A DNA stretch of 64,000 nucleotides from the NCBI GenBank assembly GCA_016699555.1, contig CP064981.1, forward strand, positions 124,001 to 188,000. Reading direction: 5' to 3'. This stretch comes from Candidatus Iainarchaeum sp. (GTDB taxonomy: Archaea > Iainarchaeota > Iainarchaeia > Iainarchaeales > VGJJ01). The notes under the pieces were generated by a model. It saw only the letters and a list, made by a program, of their open reading frames with translations. It did no database searches and was not told the origin of the DNA. Below are positions 16,681 to 25,951 of the stretch, one piece after another. Made by a program: the position numbers and the translations under genes. How positions within the stretch are numbered: position 1 is the stretch's first letter; each line of letters begins with the position of its first letter.

Positions 16681-17945
16681 GCATTCACTCCCTGCGTGGA
16701 ATCGCGCTCAATGGTCTCAAATGTATGCGTGTTCAGTTTAAGACGCCCCTCCAAGAGAGACTGGCACTTGGCTTTTAGCTCCGGCATCGAAAAATGAGCC
16801 AATATATTCTCATAGAAGCCCGCGATCACCATGCTCCGTGCCACTTCCTCCGAGACGCCGCGCGAGGCGATGTAGAAGAGCTTTTCCTTGTCGAGACGAC
16901 CCACCGTCGCCGCATGCGAGCACTTCACATCCGAATTCAGGATCTCCAGGGAAGGAACGGGATCCGCTTCCGCCAGGGGAGAAAGCAACAGCAAGTCACA
17001 CGCCTGCTTGCCCTGCGATACGACCGCTTCCTTTTCCATGCGGATAAGACCATTATAGATGCATTTCGCGCTTTCATCCAAGCAACCACGCATCAGCAAC
17101 TCCGAACGCGTGTGGGGAGAGACATGACGCACGGCCTGATGGACATCCAATTGCTGCGCATGCGCGGCAAGCACCACCCCCACATTGGAGGAAGCGGCCT
17201 GCGACTGCAGAAGCGAAGAGGCATACTCCGATTTCACCCACTCCCCGCCGAATTCAGCCCACTCCATATGCACCAACGCATTCGCCGCGACATCGGCACG
17301 GAAAATGGAGTGGTGGAATACGTTCGATGGAGAAAAATCCTGCAAACGACCCACACGGATAGAAGCATTTTCTTTTGCCACGATTTCCAGCACGGAACTA
17401 TCGAAAACAGGCTCGTGCAAGTGGGGGAACTCAGACTTCAATTCCTGCAGGATGGAAGCAGAACTGTTCGCTTCAGCGACCACGAGCACATGACCGATGC
17501 GCGAGTGCTTTTCCAGCACTGAAGAAACATGAATCGTCTTTGATAGTTGGACGCCCGCCGGCAAGTAAATGAAAACACCGCTGGAAAGGAAAGCCGCATG
17601 CAACGCTTCCATTTTCTCGCTGAGCCGCAACTGTTTCCCCAGATATTCATCCATCTCTTCAGGAAACTCTCTGAATGCCGTAGCAAAGTCGCACATCACG
17701 GCGCCATTTCCTAATTCTTGCATGAAAGGCTTTGCGGGAGTCGCATCAAAGAAAAACTTTTCCCAGTCCAGGCGCGAGACATCCGAGCGGATATCCAGCC
17801 CATACTTGAATGGAGGAAAAGGCTTCTCTGCGAATGAAGCAAACGCCTTACGGCGGAAAGAAGCCCAGGATTTGGGATCTTGCAACTGTTGCCCGGCCGA
17901 CTCGGAATGAGAAGAAGTCCAACTCTTGAATGCGTTCGCGCTCAT
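16677..17945 (-). CDS. sufD: Fe-S assembly protein SufD
   Basis: The 422-residue beta-helix protein is a SufB paralogue in the SufBCD complex. Segments typical of the family are YLPAGVQLSKTIHVSS near 125, HHSIFRADVAANALVHMEW near 212, and the C-terminal LEILNSDVKCSHAATVGRLD followed by YIASRGVSEEVARSMVIAGF. It lies 13 bases after sufB. Confidence 0.94.
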   Translation of the reverse strand: MSANAFKSWTSSHSESAGQQLQDPKSWASFRRKAFASFAEKPFPPFKYGLDIRSDVSRLDWEKFFFDATPAKPFMQELGNGAVMCDFATAFREFPEEMDEYLGKQLRLSEKMEALHAAFLSSGVFIYLPAGVQLSKTIHVSSVLEKHSRIGHVLVVAEANSSASILQELKSEFPHLHEPVFDSSVLEIVAKENASIRVGRLQDFSPSNVFHHSIFRADVAANALVHMEWAEFGGEWVKSEYASSLLQSQAASSNVGVVLAAHAQQLDVHQAVRHVSPHTRSELLMRGCLDESAKCIYNGLIRMEKEAVVSQGKQACDLLLLSPLAEADPVPSLEILNSDVKCSHAATVGRLDKEKLFYIASRGVSEEVARSMVIAGFYENILAHFSMPELKAKCQSLLEGRLKLNTHTFETIERDSTQGVNA

Positions 17946-17958
17946 GCTCTTTCCCCAA

Positions 17959-19389
17959 TTAGTGCGATTCCATTTCCAGTTCGATCAAGCGATTCAGCTC
18001 GACCGCATATTCCAGAGGAAGCTCTTTCACAATGGGTTCGATGAACCCTGCGACCACCATCTGCGTCGCCTGCTCCTCCGTGAGACCGCGGGACATCAAA
18101 TAGAACAACTGCTCCGCATCGATCTTTCCGACGGTCGCCTCGTGCGCCACATCCACTTCGCTCTCCATGATCTTCATGTAAGGGAAGGTGTTTGAAACGG
18201 AAATCGCATCCACCATCAACGCATCGCATTTTACCGAAACTTTCGCATCTTTCGCACCCTTAATGACTTTCACGTGGCCGCGGAAGGTGGAAATCCCCCC
18301 ATCTTTGGAAATGGACTTCGCACGGATGATCGAAGAGGTATGCGGAGCCAAATGATAGACCTTTGCGCCTGTGTCCTGGTCCTGGTTCTTGCCTGCCACG
18401 GCAATGGAAATATGATCCGCCTTGGCGTACTGGCCCTTGAGCACGGAACAGGGATAGAGCATTGTGACACCCGAACCCGTTTGGGCCGAAACCCATTCCA
18501 ACAACCCATTTTCCTCCACGATCCCACGCTTGGTGTTGAGATTGTAGGTGTTCTTCGACCAATTCTCCACCGAAGAATAACGCATGCGCGCACCCTTCTT
18601 CACATAGATCTCCACACAACCTGCGTGCAAGGAATTAGCGTTGTATTGCGGGGCACTGCAACCTTCGATGTAGTGGAGTTGCGCACCCTCATCGACGATG
18701 ATCAGCGTGTGCTCGAATTGGCCCCCTTTTTTGGCATTCATGCGGAAGTAAGCCTGCAAGGGCAAGTCCACTTTCACATTCTTTGGAACGTAAATGAATG
18801 TGCCGCCGCTCCATACGGCGGCGTGCAGCATGATGAACTTGTGATCCGTGACGGGAATGCAGTTGGTCATGAAGTGCTGCTTCACCAACTCCGGGTACTT
18901 CTGCAGCGCCACATCCATGTCCTCGAAAATAACCCCTTTCGCCGCAAGGTCGTCGCGGATCTTATGATAGACCACGTCGCTATCGTATTGCGCCCCCACG
19001 CCAGCCAACCATTGCTGCTCTGCCTTTGGAATGCCCAGACGATCGAAGGTCGTCTTGATCTCTTTTGGCACTTCCTCCCAGTTCGTGCTATCCTGCTTCG
19101 CATCCGGGCGGGCGAAGTAGATGATCTCATCGAAATTCAATTTCTTCAGCGAAGGACCCCAATCCGGCAAGGGAGTGCGCAGGAAATGATGCAAACCCTT
19201 GAGGCGCAAGTCCAGCATCCATTGCGGTTCATTCTTCTGCTTGGAAATCTCACGCACCAATTCTTCCGTCAGGCCAGGAACGGATTTGTAGGTGTGCTTT
19301 TCCGTGTCCGCATGATCGAAGACATCGCGATCCAATGCCACTAACGCCGAGACATCGGACTTCGTTACGGGTTTTGCGTTGGCATCCAT
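17959..19389 (-). CDS. sufB: Fe-S assembly scaffold SufB
   Basis: The 476-residue protein is the main scaffold on which clusters are built. It contains the SufB core with SGGTFIYVPKNVKVDLPLQA, IVDEGAQLHYIEGCSAP, SSVENWSKNTYNL and the C-terminal MKIMESEVDVAHEATVGKID with YLMSRGLTEEQATQMVVAGF. Its start follows GGTGGGACGAG. PadR lies 12 bases upstream in the same direction. Confidence 0.97.
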   Translation of the reverse strand: MDANAKPVTKSDVSALVALDRDVFDHADTEKHTYKSVPGLTEELVREISKQKNEPQWMLDLRLKGLHHFLRTPLPDWGPSLKKLNFDEIIYFARPDAKQDSTNWEEVPKEIKTTFDRLGIPKAEQQWLAGVGAQYDSDVVYHKIRDDLAAKGVIFEDMDVALQKYPELVKQHFMTNCIPVTDHKFIMLHAAVWSGGTFIYVPKNVKVDLPLQAYFRMNAKKGGQFEHTLIIVDEGAQLHYIEGCSAPQYNANSLHAGCVEIYVKKGARMRYSSVENWSKNTYNLNTKRGIVEENGLLEWVSAQTGSGVTMLYPCSVLKGQYAKADHISIAVAGKNQDQDTGAKVYHLAPHTSSIIRAKSISKDGGISTFRGHVKVIKGAKDAKVSVKCDALMVDAISVSNTFPYMKIMESEVDVAHEATVGKIDAEQLFYLMSRGLTEEQATQMVVAGFIEPIVKELPLEYAVELNRLIELEMESH

Positions 19390-19401
19390 CTCGTCCCACC
19401 A

Positions 19402-19788
19402 CTACTTCTTCGCGCTCGCGAGCGGGAGTTCCATCCCCGATGTGACGCGCGTCTTATCGTGCAAGAAATGTTCGCAGACCGAACAATGATATTTCACATA
19501 GATCCCATCAAAGACCTCAATGAACTCATGCGCGAGCTTGTCGAGGAGCTGCTTGCCTTCAGGGGTCAAGGTGTATGTTTTCTTGTCGCGCTCCCCCATT
19601 TCCTTCACCATAATCAATTTCTGTTTCTCGAAGCGCTGGAGGAGCGGATACAACGTCCCTGGCGTCAGAGGGGAAGAGCGACGCTTGGAGAGCTCCTGGA
19701 TCAAAGCATACCCATGCAAATCCTGGCCCGAAAGATGCCAAAGCACCTGCAGTTCCAACATACTCACATTCGATATATCGACGGCCAT
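19402..19788 (-). CDS. PadR-family regulator with C-terminal cysteine pair, heading the SUF operon
   Basis: The 128-residue protein has the PadR winged helix (LELQVLWHLSGQDLHGYALIQELSKR, TPGTLYPLLQRFEKQKLI, KKTYTLTPEGKQLL). After it comes a short tail with HCSVCEHFLHD near residue 100, a Cys-x2-Cys with nearby His residues that most PadR proteins lack. As first gene of the SUF operon with its own promoter it is the likely operon regulator. The Cys/His cluster could hold an Fe-S cluster or metal so that repression reads cellular Fe-S status, like the unrelated IscR or SufR. Confidence 0.85.
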   Translation of the reverse strand: MAVDISNVSMLELQVLWHLSGQDLHGYALIQELSKRRSSPLTPGTLYPLLQRFEKQKLIMVKEMGERDKKTYTLTPEGKQLLDKLAHEFIEVFDGIYVKYHCSVCEHFLHDKTRVTSGMELPLASAKK

Positions 19789-19810
19789 ACTATACCCAAA
19801 TAGCCAATAA

Positions 19811-19823
19811 GGCCTTTATAATG
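19811..19823. promoter_or_regulatory. Shared symmetrical TATA box, padR-suf and acyltransferase-like gene
   Basis: GCCTTTATAATGG reads as a TATA box on both strands and is about 26 bases from each ATG (19788 minus, 19847 plus). Only one direction could be initiated at a time from it, so the two units may be mutually exclusive. GCC-AATAA-GGC next to it is a small dyad. Confidence 0.5.
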
Positions 19824-19846
19824 GAAATGGTAAGAAATAAGACAAA

Positions 19847-20578
19847 ATGACCCCTGTTGCCCCCTATAGCCGCTATGCCGAAGTCGACCTCCTACGAGGA
19901 GTGGCCGTTGCATTCATGATTATCTTCCACGCCGCATTCGACCTCGTGTTTTTTGGAGGACAACAGCTCGACCTCGATAGCGGCATACTCTGGGCCATCG
20001 GACGCAGCGCAGCCGTGCTATTTATCTTACTCGCAGGCGCATCCATGGGGCTCGCATGGCGCCGCAAGCATGAAGGGAAGAAAAATCCCCTCCTCATGCG
20101 CGGAATCCAAATCCTCGGAATGGGAATCGCACTCACCGCATTCACGTGGATCTTCTTCCATGAATACACGATTTGGTTCGGCGTGCTCCATCTCATCGGA
20201 TTGGGAGTCATCATCGGAATCGCCGCACTATCACGCCCGCGCCTCACATTCATCGCGGGCACCATCATCACCGGCATCGGAATCCTGCTATCATTTTCCG
20301 CATTTTCTACGCTCGCACCAGCGATCGTCCCACTCGTTCCCGTGGCATTCCGGACATTCGATTATTTTCCCCTATTCCCATGGATGGGCATATTCTTACT
20401 CGGGATGAGTTTAGGAGAGCACTTCTTCCCCAGCGGGAGACAACGCTACCGCATTTCGATCAACGCCACCCATCCGCTTGCGCAACCGCTCATCTGGGCA
20501 GGACGCAATTCGCTCTTGCTCTATTTCATCCACCAACCCATTCTCGTAGGAGCGATCATGCTGCTGCGCATCGCATAG
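19847..20578 (+). CDS. Heparan-alpha-glucosaminide acetyltransferase/DUF1624-like membrane protein
   Basis: The 243-residue protein has about seven membrane helices. The N-terminal RYAEVDLLRGVAVAFMIIFHAAFDL is the signature of the DUF1624/YeiB-like acyltransferase family, with the conserved Arg and His of the first helix, and FPWMGIFLLGMSLG and SLLLYFIHQPI are typical late segments. Such proteins move acyl groups across the membrane onto sugars. It appears to be a single-gene unit. Confidence 0.75.
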   Translation: MTPVAPYSRYAEVDLLRGVAVAFMIIFHAAFDLVFFGGQQLDLDSGILWAIGRSAAVLFILLAGASMGLAWRRKHEGKKNPLLMRGIQILGMGIALTAFTWIFFHEYTIWFGVLHLIGLGVIIGIAALSRPRLTFIAGTIITGIGILLSFSAFSTLAPAIVPLVPVAFRTFDYFPLFPWMGIFLLGMSLGEHFFPSGRQRYRISINATHPLAQPLIWAGRNSLLLYFIHQPILVGAIMLLRIA

Positions 20579-20621
20579 CGGCAGACCTAGAAATATATAG
20601 CCCAACGTATTGCCTTGCGGC

Positions 20622-22079
20622 ATGAAGGAGTACCAGAACTACATCCATGGAAAATGGACCAACTCCAAATCACGCAAGACATTCGATTCCCTGAACCCCG
20701 CCACGGAAAAAAGCCTCGGCGCATTCCAACTCTCTACGAAAGAAGACGTCCACGAAGCCATCCGCGCCGCAGAAAAAGCACAACCCAAATGGAGCGGCAC
20801 TCCTGCACCCAAGCGCGCAGAATACTTATTCGAGATCTCGCGCTTGCTCAAGAAGAACAAAGAAAAGTTAGCCGAAAGCATGACCGAAGAAATGGGAAAA
20901 GTGTTGAAGGAAACCCGCGGCGACGTGCAAGAAGCCATCGACGTATTCGAGTACATGGCCGGCGAAGGAAGAAGGCTCTTCGGACACACTACTCCCTCCG
21001 AATTGAGACACAAACTCGCATTCACGCAGCGCAGACCCATTGGAGTGGTGGGGGTCATTACCCCATGGAACTTCCCGCTCGCCATCCCATCATGGAAAAT
21101 CGCCCCCGCGTTGGTGTGCGGCAACGCCATCGTATTCAAACCCAGTAGCGACACCCCTCGCACCGCCACGCAACTTGTACAAATCATCGAAGAAGCAGGC
21201 ATTCCGGAAGGCGTCATCAATATGGTCACGGGCGGCGCACAAGAAGTGGGAAAAGAAATCATCACGCACGAAAAGATACGCGGAATCTCCTTCACCGGCA
21301 GCCGCGACACCGGCAAATGGATCACTCAAAATGCGGGAATCAAGAAAATCGGCCTCGAGCTGGGCGGGAAAAATGCCATCATCGTCATGGAAGACGCGGA
21401 CCTGGACAACGCCGTCGAAGGAATCATCTGGGGCGCGTTTGGCACTACGGGACAACGCTGCACCGCATGCTCACGCATCATCGTCCACAAGAATATCGCC
21501 AAAGCCCTCGAAGAAAAACTCGTGCACGCGACAAAACAATTACGATTAGGGAACGGGCTCGAAAAGAGAACCGATGTGGGACCGCTCATCAACAAAGCCG
21601 CACAAGAAAAAACATTCATGTACGCGCAAATCGGACGAAGAGAAGGAAGACTCGTGTGCGGCGGAAAAAAAGCAGAAATGGAAGGATACTTCTTCGAACC
21701 CACCATCTTCAAGAACGTCAAACCCAACGCAAGGATAGCCCAAGAAGAAATATTCGGACCCGTGCTCAGCATGATCACGGTCAAAGACCTCAACGAAGCC
21801 ATCCGCGTCTGCAATGGAATCGAATACGGGCTGAGCAGCAGCATCTACACACAGAACATCCAACGCGCCATGCTGGCCATCGAACAAATTGAAGCCGGAA
21901 TTACCTACGTCAACTCCTCCACCATCGGGGCAGAAGTCCACTTGCCATTCGGAGGAATCAAACAAACAGGAAACGGCACGCGCGAAGCGGGGATCGAAGG
22001 GATCCATGAATTCACCGAGACAAAAACCGTGTACATCGATTATTCCGGCAGACTACAAAAAGCGCAAGGAATCGATTAA
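20622..22079 (+). CDS. NAD(P)-dependent aldehyde dehydrogenase
   Basis: The 485-residue ALDH oxidises an aldehyde to an acid. ITPWNFPLAIPSWKIAPAL near 150 and KPSS are substrate/NAD segments, FTGSRDTGKWI follows, the general base Glu is in GLELGGKNAIIV, the catalytic Cys is in GTTGQRCTACSR near 285, and EEIFGPVLSMI is at the C-terminal part. A TATA box (AAATATATAGC, about 20589) lies 27 bases before ATG 20622. The class III aminotransferase next door makes an omega-semialdehyde (from GABA, lysine or ornithine) a plausible substrate. Confidence 0.9.
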   Translation: MKEYQNYIHGKWTNSKSRKTFDSLNPATEKSLGAFQLSTKEDVHEAIRAAEKAQPKWSGTPAPKRAEYLFEISRLLKKNKEKLAESMTEEMGKVLKETRGDVQEAIDVFEYMAGEGRRLFGHTTPSELRHKLAFTQRRPIGVVGVITPWNFPLAIPSWKIAPALVCGNAIVFKPSSDTPRTATQLVQIIEEAGIPEGVINMVTGGAQEVGKEIITHEKIRGISFTGSRDTGKWITQNAGIKKIGLELGGKNAIIVMEDADLDNAVEGIIWGAFGTTGQRCTACSRIIVHKNIAKALEEKLVHATKQLRLGNGLEKRTDVGPLINKAAQEKTFMYAQIGRREGRLVCGGKKAEMEGYFFEPTIFKNVKPNARIAQEEIFGPVLSMITVKDLNEAIRVCNGIEYGLSSSIYTQNIQRAMLAIEQIEAGITYVNSSTIGAEVHLPFGGIKQTGNGTREAGIEGIHEFTETKTVYIDYSGRLQKAQGID

Positions 22080-22124
22080 TGCCGACCATTTTGCTTTAAT
22101 AGTCCAAATTTTTGATACACTCAT

Positions 22125-23375
22125 ATGCATATCCAGCTCAAAACGAAATTACCCGGGCCCAAATCCAATCGTATCCTCCAAAAACTCAAGCAAAAAAATG
22201 CCGCATTCAACTTAGACCACTTATTTGTGCACTCCGGAAAAGGAGAAGGGAGCCACTTCCAAGATGTGGACGGAAACACCTTCTTGGACTTCGCCTCGCA
22301 AGTCGCCAGCAACCCACTGGGATACAACAACGCCGCAATGCTGCGCGTGCTGCAGAAACACTCGAGCTACACCCCATTCAAGTACGGAGGACAAGACTTC
22401 ACCGTCCCCCAACACGAAGAATTGCTGGACGAATTGCTCAAGATCGTCCCGCGCGAAATGAATGCGGCATTCCTAATCAACTCCGGCGCGGAAGCGAACG
22501 AGAATGCGCTCAAGATAGCCGTACGCCACAATCCCAGCGCGCGCATCGGAATCTCATTCGTGAACGGATGGCACGGACGCACGACAGGAGCATTATCGCT
22601 CACCAACGCCAAAGCCGTGCAGGTCAAGCAATACTTCAAGATCCCCGTACGCCACCTCCAATACGACGAAAGCGCAATCGAAGAGCTCGAACTGCTCATG
22701 CAGCGCGAATTCGACCCCACCGAAATAGGATTCGTCATCATGGAATGCGTCCAAGGAGAAGGAGGATACCACATCGCTCCGACGAAAATGGTCCAAGGAA
22801 TCCGCAAGCTCACGCGCAAGTACAATATCCCGCTCATCTCCGATGAAGTCCAAGCCGGAATGGGAATTACCGGAAAATGGTGGGCATATCAACACTACGA
22901 CATCACGCCCGATATCCAGACATGCGGCAAAAAACTCCAAGTCGCCGCCACCGTGGCCAATCGCAGGCTCTTTCCGAAAGAAAAAGGAGCCATCTCCTCC
23001 ACATGGGGAGGGGGACACGTGCTGGATATGGCCATGGGAGCCGCCATCATCCGCGAAATCAAAAAACAAAAACTCCTCCACCACGCCGAAAAGATGGGGA
23101 AGGAAGTCCGGCAGCGGCTGAAAGAAATAGAGCTCCAATTCCCCTCACTCATCATGCAGCCCCGCGGACTCGGACTCATGAATGCATTCGACCTGCCAAC
23201 GAACGCACTGCGCGGAAAATTCATCCAAGAATGCTTCAAGCGCGGACTCATCGTACTCGGATGCGGAATCCAGGGTGTGCGCGTCATCCCCGCGCTCAAT
23301 GTCACAAAAAAAGACATCGGCGAAGGGATGGAAATCATCGCACAAGCAGCAAGCAAACTCAACAAGGAAGCATAA
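22125..23375 (+). CDS. Class III PLP-dependent aminotransferase
   Basis: The 416-residue enzyme belongs to the omega-amino-acid/GABA aminotransferase class. Motifs are INSGAEANENALKIA near 120, GWHGRTTGALSLT, ISDEVQAGMGITGKWW with the PLP Asp near 240, and the Schiff-base lysine in TCGKKLQ near 268. It is the likely partner of the upstream aldehyde dehydrogenase. TATA GCTTTAATAG (22093-22102) is about 28 bases upstream. Substrate specificity is not readable from sequence. Confidence 0.88.
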   Translation: MHIQLKTKLPGPKSNRILQKLKQKNAAFNLDHLFVHSGKGEGSHFQDVDGNTFLDFASQVASNPLGYNNAAMLRVLQKHSSYTPFKYGGQDFTVPQHEELLDELLKIVPREMNAAFLINSGAEANENALKIAVRHNPSARIGISFVNGWHGRTTGALSLTNAKAVQVKQYFKIPVRHLQYDESAIEELELLMQREFDPTEIGFVIMECVQGEGGYHIAPTKMVQGIRKLTRKYNIPLISDEVQAGMGITGKWWAYQHYDITPDIQTCGKKLQVAATVANRRLFPKEKGAISSTWGGGHVLDMAMGAAIIREIKKQKLLHHAEKMGKEVRQRLKEIELQFPSLIMQPRGLGLMNAFDLPTNALRGKFIQECFKRGLIVLGCGIQGVRVIPALNVTKKDIGEGMEIIAQAASKLNKEA

Positions 23376-23391
23376 ACGGGGGAAAAAACAC

Positions 23392-24420
23392 ATGCAAAAA
23401 ATGGATTTTCAGATGTTGGACGAACTCATCAACCTCGATGGCGTATCCGGCAACGAAAGCGACGTCCGCGCATACATCGAAAAAAAGATCAAACCCTACG
23501 TGGATGAAATCCACACCGACAAGCTGGGCAATCTCATCTGCCACAAAAAAGGGAGAAAACCCACCCTCATGCTCGCCGCCCACATGGACGAAATCGGGTT
23601 GATGGTCAAGCGCATCGACAAGGAAGGAAGGATCTACGTCTCCGCGCTCGGAGGAATTACCACCCTCAACGTCGTCGGACAAACCGTCGGAATCAAAGGA
23701 GACAAGGGAATGGTGCGCGGAATCATCTCCACCAATGAAATCAACAACGATTACGAGATCACGGAACTCCCGGACATGAACAAAGTATTCGTCGACACCG
23801 GACTCAGCAAGAAAGAACTCGAAAAGCTCGGCGTGGGCATCGGCAGCTACCTCAGCCTGGAACGCGTCGACCACCGCATGGGCAACAGCGACTTCATCGC
23901 AGGAAAAGCATTAGACGATCGCATCGGGTGCTTCATGCTCCTCCACCTGGCGCGTTACGCCAAGAACCCCCACGACGTCTATTTCGTCTTCACGGTGCAA
24001 GAAGAAGTAGGACTATACGGGGCCAAAGTATCCGCATATGCCATCGACCCCGATCTCGCGGTAGCAGTGGACGTCAGCAACGCCAACGACACCAATGAAG
24101 AACCCACCAAAACCGTGGGAAAAGGACCCGTCCTCACCGTCAAAGACGACGAAATGATCGGAAACTCCTGCCTGAACGAATTCTTCAAACACTACGCCAA
24201 GAAGAACAAGATCCCCGTCCAATTGGAAGTCAGTAACTTCGGAACCACGGACGCGCTCACCATCTCCATCTCAAAAGAAGGCGTCCCAACCACTGCAGTC
24301 GGAGTGTGCATCCGCAACATCCACACCACCCATTCCATCGCCAGCCGGAAAGACATCATGCATTGCACCGAATTGCTATGCGAACTGCTCACGAAGCCGC
24401 CGCTGCACTGCGTGAAATAA
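23392..24420 (+). CDS. M42-family aminopeptidase (TET/endoglucanase M type)
   Basis: The 342-residue zinc or cobalt aminopeptidase cuts residues from short peptides in large cytosolic assemblies. Metal ligands are seen in AAHMDEIGLMV (His, bridging-region Asp), ALDDRIGC (Asp), QEEVGLYGA (catalytic and ligand Glu), AVDVSNAND (Asp) and the C-terminal RNIHTTHSI (His). The usual THA after the Asp is SNA here. It follows the aminotransferase by 16 bases with GGGGGAAA before the ATG. Its products would feed the aminotransferase and GDH. Confidence 0.9.
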   Translation: MQKMDFQMLDELINLDGVSGNESDVRAYIEKKIKPYVDEIHTDKLGNLICHKKGRKPTLMLAAHMDEIGLMVKRIDKEGRIYVSALGGITTLNVVGQTVGIKGDKGMVRGIISTNEINNDYEITELPDMNKVFVDTGLSKKELEKLGVGIGSYLSLERVDHRMGNSDFIAGKALDDRIGCFMLLHLARYAKNPHDVYFVFTVQEEVGLYGAKVSAYAIDPDLAVAVDVSNANDTNEEPTKTVGKGPVLTVKDDEMIGNSCLNEFFKHYAKKNKIPVQLEVSNFGTTDALTISISKEGVPTTAVGVCIRNIHTTHSIASRKDIMHCTELLCELLTKPPLHCVK

Positions 24421-24468
24421 CGAGCGACTCGAAAACGTTGCAACGGCCGTCAGAAATATAACCGAAAA

Positions 24469-24714
24469 TCAAAGCGAGAGCGCTTTCTTCAATGCGGGCT
24501 TGTCGAAACCGATAATGATGTTGCCATTGGCCTCGATCACAGGAACCCCACTCTGCCCCGACTTACGGATCATCTCTTGCGCCGCCATCGTGTCGGCAGC
24601 CACATCCACTTCCTTGAAATCCACATTGTGCTCCTTGAAAAATTCCTTGGCCATCTTACAATACGAACAAGTAGGAGTAGAATAAATCGTCACGGAATTC
24701 TTTTTGGCAGGCAT
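24469..24714 (-). CDS. Glutaredoxin/NrdH-like thiol oxidoreductase
   Basis: The 81-residue thioredoxin-fold protein has CSYC near residue 16, the cis-proline in SGVPVI near 56 and the terminal IGFD segment. In organisms without glutathione such proteins are usually reduced by thioredoxin reductase, here probably TrxB at 10.2 kb. GAGGTTGATCC lies before the ATG. Confidence 0.9.
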   Translation of the reverse strand: MPAKKNSVTIYSTPTCSYCKMAKEFFKEHNVDFKEVDVAADTMAAQEMIRKSGQSGVPVIEANGNIIIGFDKPALKKALSL

Positions 24715-24835
24715 AGCGGATCAACCTCGTCAATACGAGTTAGATGTGGAGATACAATATAAATCATCTCCCAGAAAAAAGAAAGAAATCGGACGCGCGA
24801 GCGCCCGACTCACATGCACAATGGAACTACGACCA

Positions 24836-25300
24836 TCACACGCAACGAGCCACAACGGCATTCGAATCGTTACATGTTGAATACCCAATCGCATTACAGT
24901 TAATATCCACCAGTGCGACTAAGTTATTGATTTGGGTCAAGCCACCATTGGAATCCACAAACTTCACATTCTTGGAGCAGGCGAACTCATGCAAAATGGC
25001 CCCAGTGCAATAATCGCTGTATGAATAGGAGACATTACCATCGGCCCACCCAATAGTACTGGTCACGCCAGCAGATGGAGCTGGTTTCAATCCATTATCT
25101 CCCTCAAAACACTGTTGCGCAAATACAGGGCCTGAGACATCCCCATATGCCACCAACAATCCAGTGAACTGGGAGTTATCATCATTATTGCGCAGCGTGA
25201 TTGGAACATTGTTACCGGGATAAATACCTGCCATCACGACACCGCTCACCAATGCGATCAACGCGAGGGGCAACAAAAACCTCGAAATATTACTCATCAT
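24836..25300 (-). CDS. Secreted protein with six cysteines, unknown family
   Basis: The 154-residue product has a signal peptide (about residues 1-24) and an exported part with six Cys, suiting three disulfides. The C-terminal half (ALVDINCNAIGYSTCNDS) is Cys- and Asn-rich. GAGGTGAT precedes the ATG and ACTTATATATTCGG (about 25343-25356) is the TATA box. It sits beside DsbA- and thioredoxin-like genes on the same strand, which could form its disulfides. Confidence 0.6.
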   Translation of the reverse strand: MMSNISRFLLPLALIALVSGVVMAGIYPGNNVPITLRNNDDNSQFTGLLVAYGDVSGPVFAQQCFEGDNGLKPAPSAGVTSTIGWADGNVSYSYSDYCTGAILHEFACSKNVKFVDSNGGLTQINNLVALVDINCNAIGYSTCNDSNAVVARCV

Positions 25301-25372
25301 ATCACCTCGTCGCCCACTAGGGCAATAGAAGGCAGGCCGCCGAATATATAAGTCTGAACAACCATCTTTCGA

Positions 25373-25885
25373 TCAATTGGAATCCGATTCGGCCAACAGC
25401 TTCTCGATCAGCGCCTTGAATTCTCCGGCTTCGGCGTCCAAATCATCCTGCGTCTCGAAGCCATTGCCCACGCGATAATACTTGCAACCGAATACATAGG
25501 TGGGAATCGTCCCATTCGGATTCACGGACTGGAACAGCTCCAGTTCCGAAACCGGAAAATCATCATCGATTTTTGGAGTGAATTGATCGTCCTTGATATC
25601 CACATCCCAATGCATGGCCACGATTTTTCCTTGATCCACGTACTCTTTCATCACGCCGTTGAACGTGTCATTGATCCACTTGCAGTGCGGACACCACGTC
25701 GTGGAATAGAGACGGATGATGGGTTTTCCATCCTGCTGACAGATTTCCGCATTCGAAATCACTTGAAACGTAGTAATCGAAGTGGGAGCGATCTGAGAAG
25801 TATCGCGCGTCTTCAACTGCGACTGAACGCAACCCGAAAGGACAAGCGCCAATAACAATAGACCAATCACAACAGGAAAACGCAT
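25373..25885 (-). CDS. Lipoprotein with thioredoxin fold
   Basis: The 170-residue product has a lipobox (LVLSGC, Cys19) for lipid anchoring outside the cell, then a thioredoxin-like domain with the redox motif CPHC in TTWCPHCKWINDTF near residue 70 and the cis-Pro in NGTIPTYVFGC. It may exchange disulfides in surface proteins together with the neighbouring DsbA. AAGGTGATC precedes the ATG. Confidence 0.8.
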   Translation of the reverse strand: MRFPVVIGLLLLALVLSGCVQSQLKTRDTSQIAPTSITTFQVISNAEICQQDGKPIIRLYSTTWCPHCKWINDTFNGVMKEYVDQGKIVAMHWDVDIKDDQFTPKIDDDFPVSELELFQSVNPNGTIPTYVFGCKYYRVGNGFETQDDLDAEAGEFKALIEKLLAESDSN

Positions 25886-25951
25886 CAGATCACCTTAGAA
25901 CAAAAGAGCGGATATAGGGGAATGGATCCCCTTATCCTATTTAATACTGCA

